Source of the DNA: Lichenicoccus sp964247695
GTDB taxonomy: Bacteria > Pseudomonadota > Alphaproteobacteria > Acetobacterales > Acetobacteraceae
Direction: 5' to 3'
Length of the DNA: 64,000 bases
NCBI GenBank assembly: GCA_964247695.1
Contig: CAXTVI010000018.1
Location: forward strand, 1-64,000
Position 1 is the first letter of the stretch. Each line of letters begins with the position of its first letter. The notes beneath the pieces were generated by a model, which worked only from the letters and a program-made list of their open reading frames with translations, was not told where the DNA came from and did no database searches. This document shows positions 62,599 through 64,000 of this stretch, in pieces. The translations under genes and the position numbers were made by a program.

Positions 62599-63267
62599 AT
62601 GACGCACGAGGATGTCTGGCGCGCGCTCGATACCTTGGCCGCCGAGAAGGGCCTGTCGCCCTCGGGACTGGCGCGCGCGGCCGGGCTGGATCCGACCGCG
62701 TTCAACCGCTCCAAGCGCGCCACGCCGCACGGTCGGCTACGCTGGCCGAGCACCGAGAGCCTGAGCCGGGTGCTGGCCGCCACCGGGGCAACGCTGGAGA
62801 ACTTCACGGCGCTGGTCGGCGGCGCGCGGGCGCTCAGTTCGGGACGTCCGGTGCGTGGCATGCGCAGGCTGCGGCTGCTGGCCTACTCGAGCCTGGGCGA
62901 GGACGGTTCGGTGCCGGATTACGGCGAGGAGACCACGATCCCGATCCAGGCCGATCCGGGCACCTATGCCATCCGGCTGGACACCGACGCCTTCGAGCCG
63001 TCGCTGCGCGAGGGTGCCCTGCTGATCACCTCGCCGGACCAGCCGGTTGCCGCCGGCGACCGTGTGCTGCTCCGGCTGCTGGAGCCTGCTGGGGAAGATG
63101 GGTTCCCCGTCATCGCCGGCCCGTCGCACCCTGCGATCCTCGGCCTGCTGACCGCCGCCGGCGGCCGACGGATCGAGCTCCTGACACTCGACCGGGCCAG
63201 CCGCCGCATGGAGCTCGAGACCGCGCAGGTCGGCTGGATGCACCGCATCGGCTGGGTTGGCCTGTGA
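62599..63267 (+). CDS. HTH / S24-LexA-fold regulator lacking the catalytic serine
   Basis: A 222-residue protein with an N-terminal helix-turn-helix (about 1-68; GLSPSGLARAAGLDPTAFNRSKR) and a C-terminal LexA/CI-like S24 fold (about 110-200). Where S24 proteases have a D-S-M-E/x-P motif this protein has TDAFEPSLREG, so the self-cleavage Ser is Ala here. It probably represses without autocleavage. AGGGAGG precedes the start. Confidence 0.8.
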   Translation: MTHEDVWRALDTLAAEKGLSPSGLARAAGLDPTAFNRSKRATPHGRLRWPSTESLSRVLAATGATLENFTALVGGARALSSGRPVRGMRRLRLLAYSSLGEDGSVPDYGEETTIPIQADPGTYAIRLDTDAFEPSLREGALLITSPDQPVAAGDRVLLRLLEPAGEDGFPVIAGPSHPAILGLLTAAGGRRIELLTLDRASRRMELETAQVGWMHRIGWVGL

Positions 63268-63273
63268 TCCGTG

Positions 63274-64000
63274 TCACTCCGCGGCCCGCAGGCGGTCGTG
63301 GCCCATGCGCACGTCGCGCGCTTCGCGTCCCACCGAAACCAGCAGCGTGATCACCAGGGCGGCGAGGCCGACGACGCAGGCCATCGCCGGCCCGATGCCG
63401 GTGCCGAGGCGTCCGGCCAGCCAGACTTGGATGTTGGCGTTCGGCGACGCGAGCAGGTTGCCGAGCTGGTACACCGCGCCGGGGAATGTCGCCCGGATCG
63501 CGATCGGCGAGATCTCGTTCAGGTAGGCCGGCACCACGCCCCAGGCCCCCTGCACGCAGACCTGGATCAGGAAGCCGCCCAGCGCCAGCCATACGAGGCC
63601 GTGCGAGAAGATCCAGAGCGGGATCACCGGGATGGCCAGCATCGCCAGGATGCCGATCGCCCAGCGCCGTCCGATCCGCTGCGACAGCAGGCCGGTGCAC
63701 AGGCCGCCGACGATCGCGCCGAGGTTGAAGATGATCATGATCAGCGTGATGGCGTTGTGCGACAGGTGCTGCTGGCGGCCCAGGAACAGCTTCGGATACA
63801 GGTCCTGCGAGCCGTGCGAAAAAAAGTTGAAGCCCATCATCAGGCAGATCGCGAAGACCGACAGGCCGAGATGCTGGCGCAGCACCGCGAGCAGTGGCTG
63901 GCGGTGGATGGTCTCGTCGCGCGCCAGCCAGTCCGGGCTCTCGGGCACGCTGCGGCGGATATACAGCACCAGCAGCGCCGGCAGCGCGCCGACGATGAAC
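63274..64000 (-). CDS. MFS transporter (C-terminal part, runs off the window)
   Basis: Only the last about 242 residues are present, with the 5' end beyond base 64000. Six or more hydrophobic helices and the MFS loop LSQRIGRRWAIG are visible, and the domain arrangement resembles the sialate/lactate (SHS) or sugar-acid transporter groups. The substrate is unknown. It converges with the S24-type regulator gene, whose stop is 6 bases away. Confidence 0.85.
   Translation of the reverse strand, partial: FIVGALPALLVLYIRRSVPESPDWLARDETIHRQPLLAVLRQHLGLSVFAICLMMGFNFFSHGSQDLYPKLFLGRQQHLSHNAITLIMIIFNLGAIVGGLCTGLLSQRIGRRWAIGILAMLAIPVIPLWIFSHGLVWLALGGFLIQVCVQGAWGVVPAYLNEISPIAIRATFPGAVYQLGNLLASPNANIQVWLAGRLGTGIGPAMACVVGLAALVITLLVSVGREARDVRMGHDRLRAAE

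Overview
The window is GC-rich, densely packed bacterial chromosome. Gene content and order point to an alphaproteobacterium, most likely Rhodospirillales/Acetobacteraceae. The evidence is a purC-purS-purQ-purL-bolA-grxD block, dnaX-ybaB-recR with a small SRP RNA upstream, clpS-clpA, a CycM-like membrane cytochrome c, a fused CysN/CysC, a quinone-type PyrD and many 4-bp ATGA/GTGA stop-start overlaps. The taxonomic call is inference; no rRNA or tRNA gene was seen.

Layout. 0-6.4 kb: a tricorn-type protease divergent from the sulfate-activation pair cysD-cysN/C. 6.4-10.5 kb: a 519-bp gap, then a 1189-residue repeat-rich, probably secreted surface protein. 10.6-14.3 kb: a cation efflux protein, a DMT permease and a hybrid histidine kinase whose N-terminus aligns residue for residue with the ethylene-binding domain of plant ethylene receptors. 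14.3-18.6 kb: folB, a pteridine-reductase-like SDR, recR, ybaB, dnaX and the SRP RNA. 18.6-23 kb: nudC, a GH31 alpha-glucosidase and two adjacent broken regulators (a receiver protein and a Crp/Fnr-type protein). 23-30.4 kb: pheA, kdsB, a three-heme CycM-like cytochrome, hisN, serA, comM and a DUF3072 protein. 30.5-40.4 kb: a FecR/DUF6600-like secreted protein, an iron-type alcohol dehydrogenase, L-lactate permease, a PLP cystathionine lyase-like enzyme, a sulfurtransferase, an XRE regulator, an AI-2E-family permease and an EEP-family hydrolase. 40.4-49.2 kb: cardiolipin synthase, YraN, a small secreted protein, a TetR regulator, grxD, bolA and the purine operon, which carries a Rap1a/Tai-like secreted protein between purS and purQ, then a TANGO2/NRDE protein. 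49.3-57.2 kb: a TerC protein, gamma-glutamyltransferase, methionine aminopeptidase, a D-Ala-D-Ala carboxypeptidase and clpS-clpA. 57.2-64 kb: PPK2, an SDR, Ohr, small unknown genes, YqgE/AlgH, a HAD phosphatase, pyrD, a LexA-fold regulator lacking the usual serine, and a truncated MFS transporter.

Most of the window is housekeeping. Purine, pyrimidine, folate, serine, histidine, phenylalanine, KDO and sulfur assimilation genes lie in short operons. The unusual material is the ethylene-receptor-like kinase, the repeat surface protein, the recently duplicated cytochrome domains, the Rap1a/Tai-like insertion in the pur operon and the pair of frameshifted regulators at 22.0-23.0 kb.
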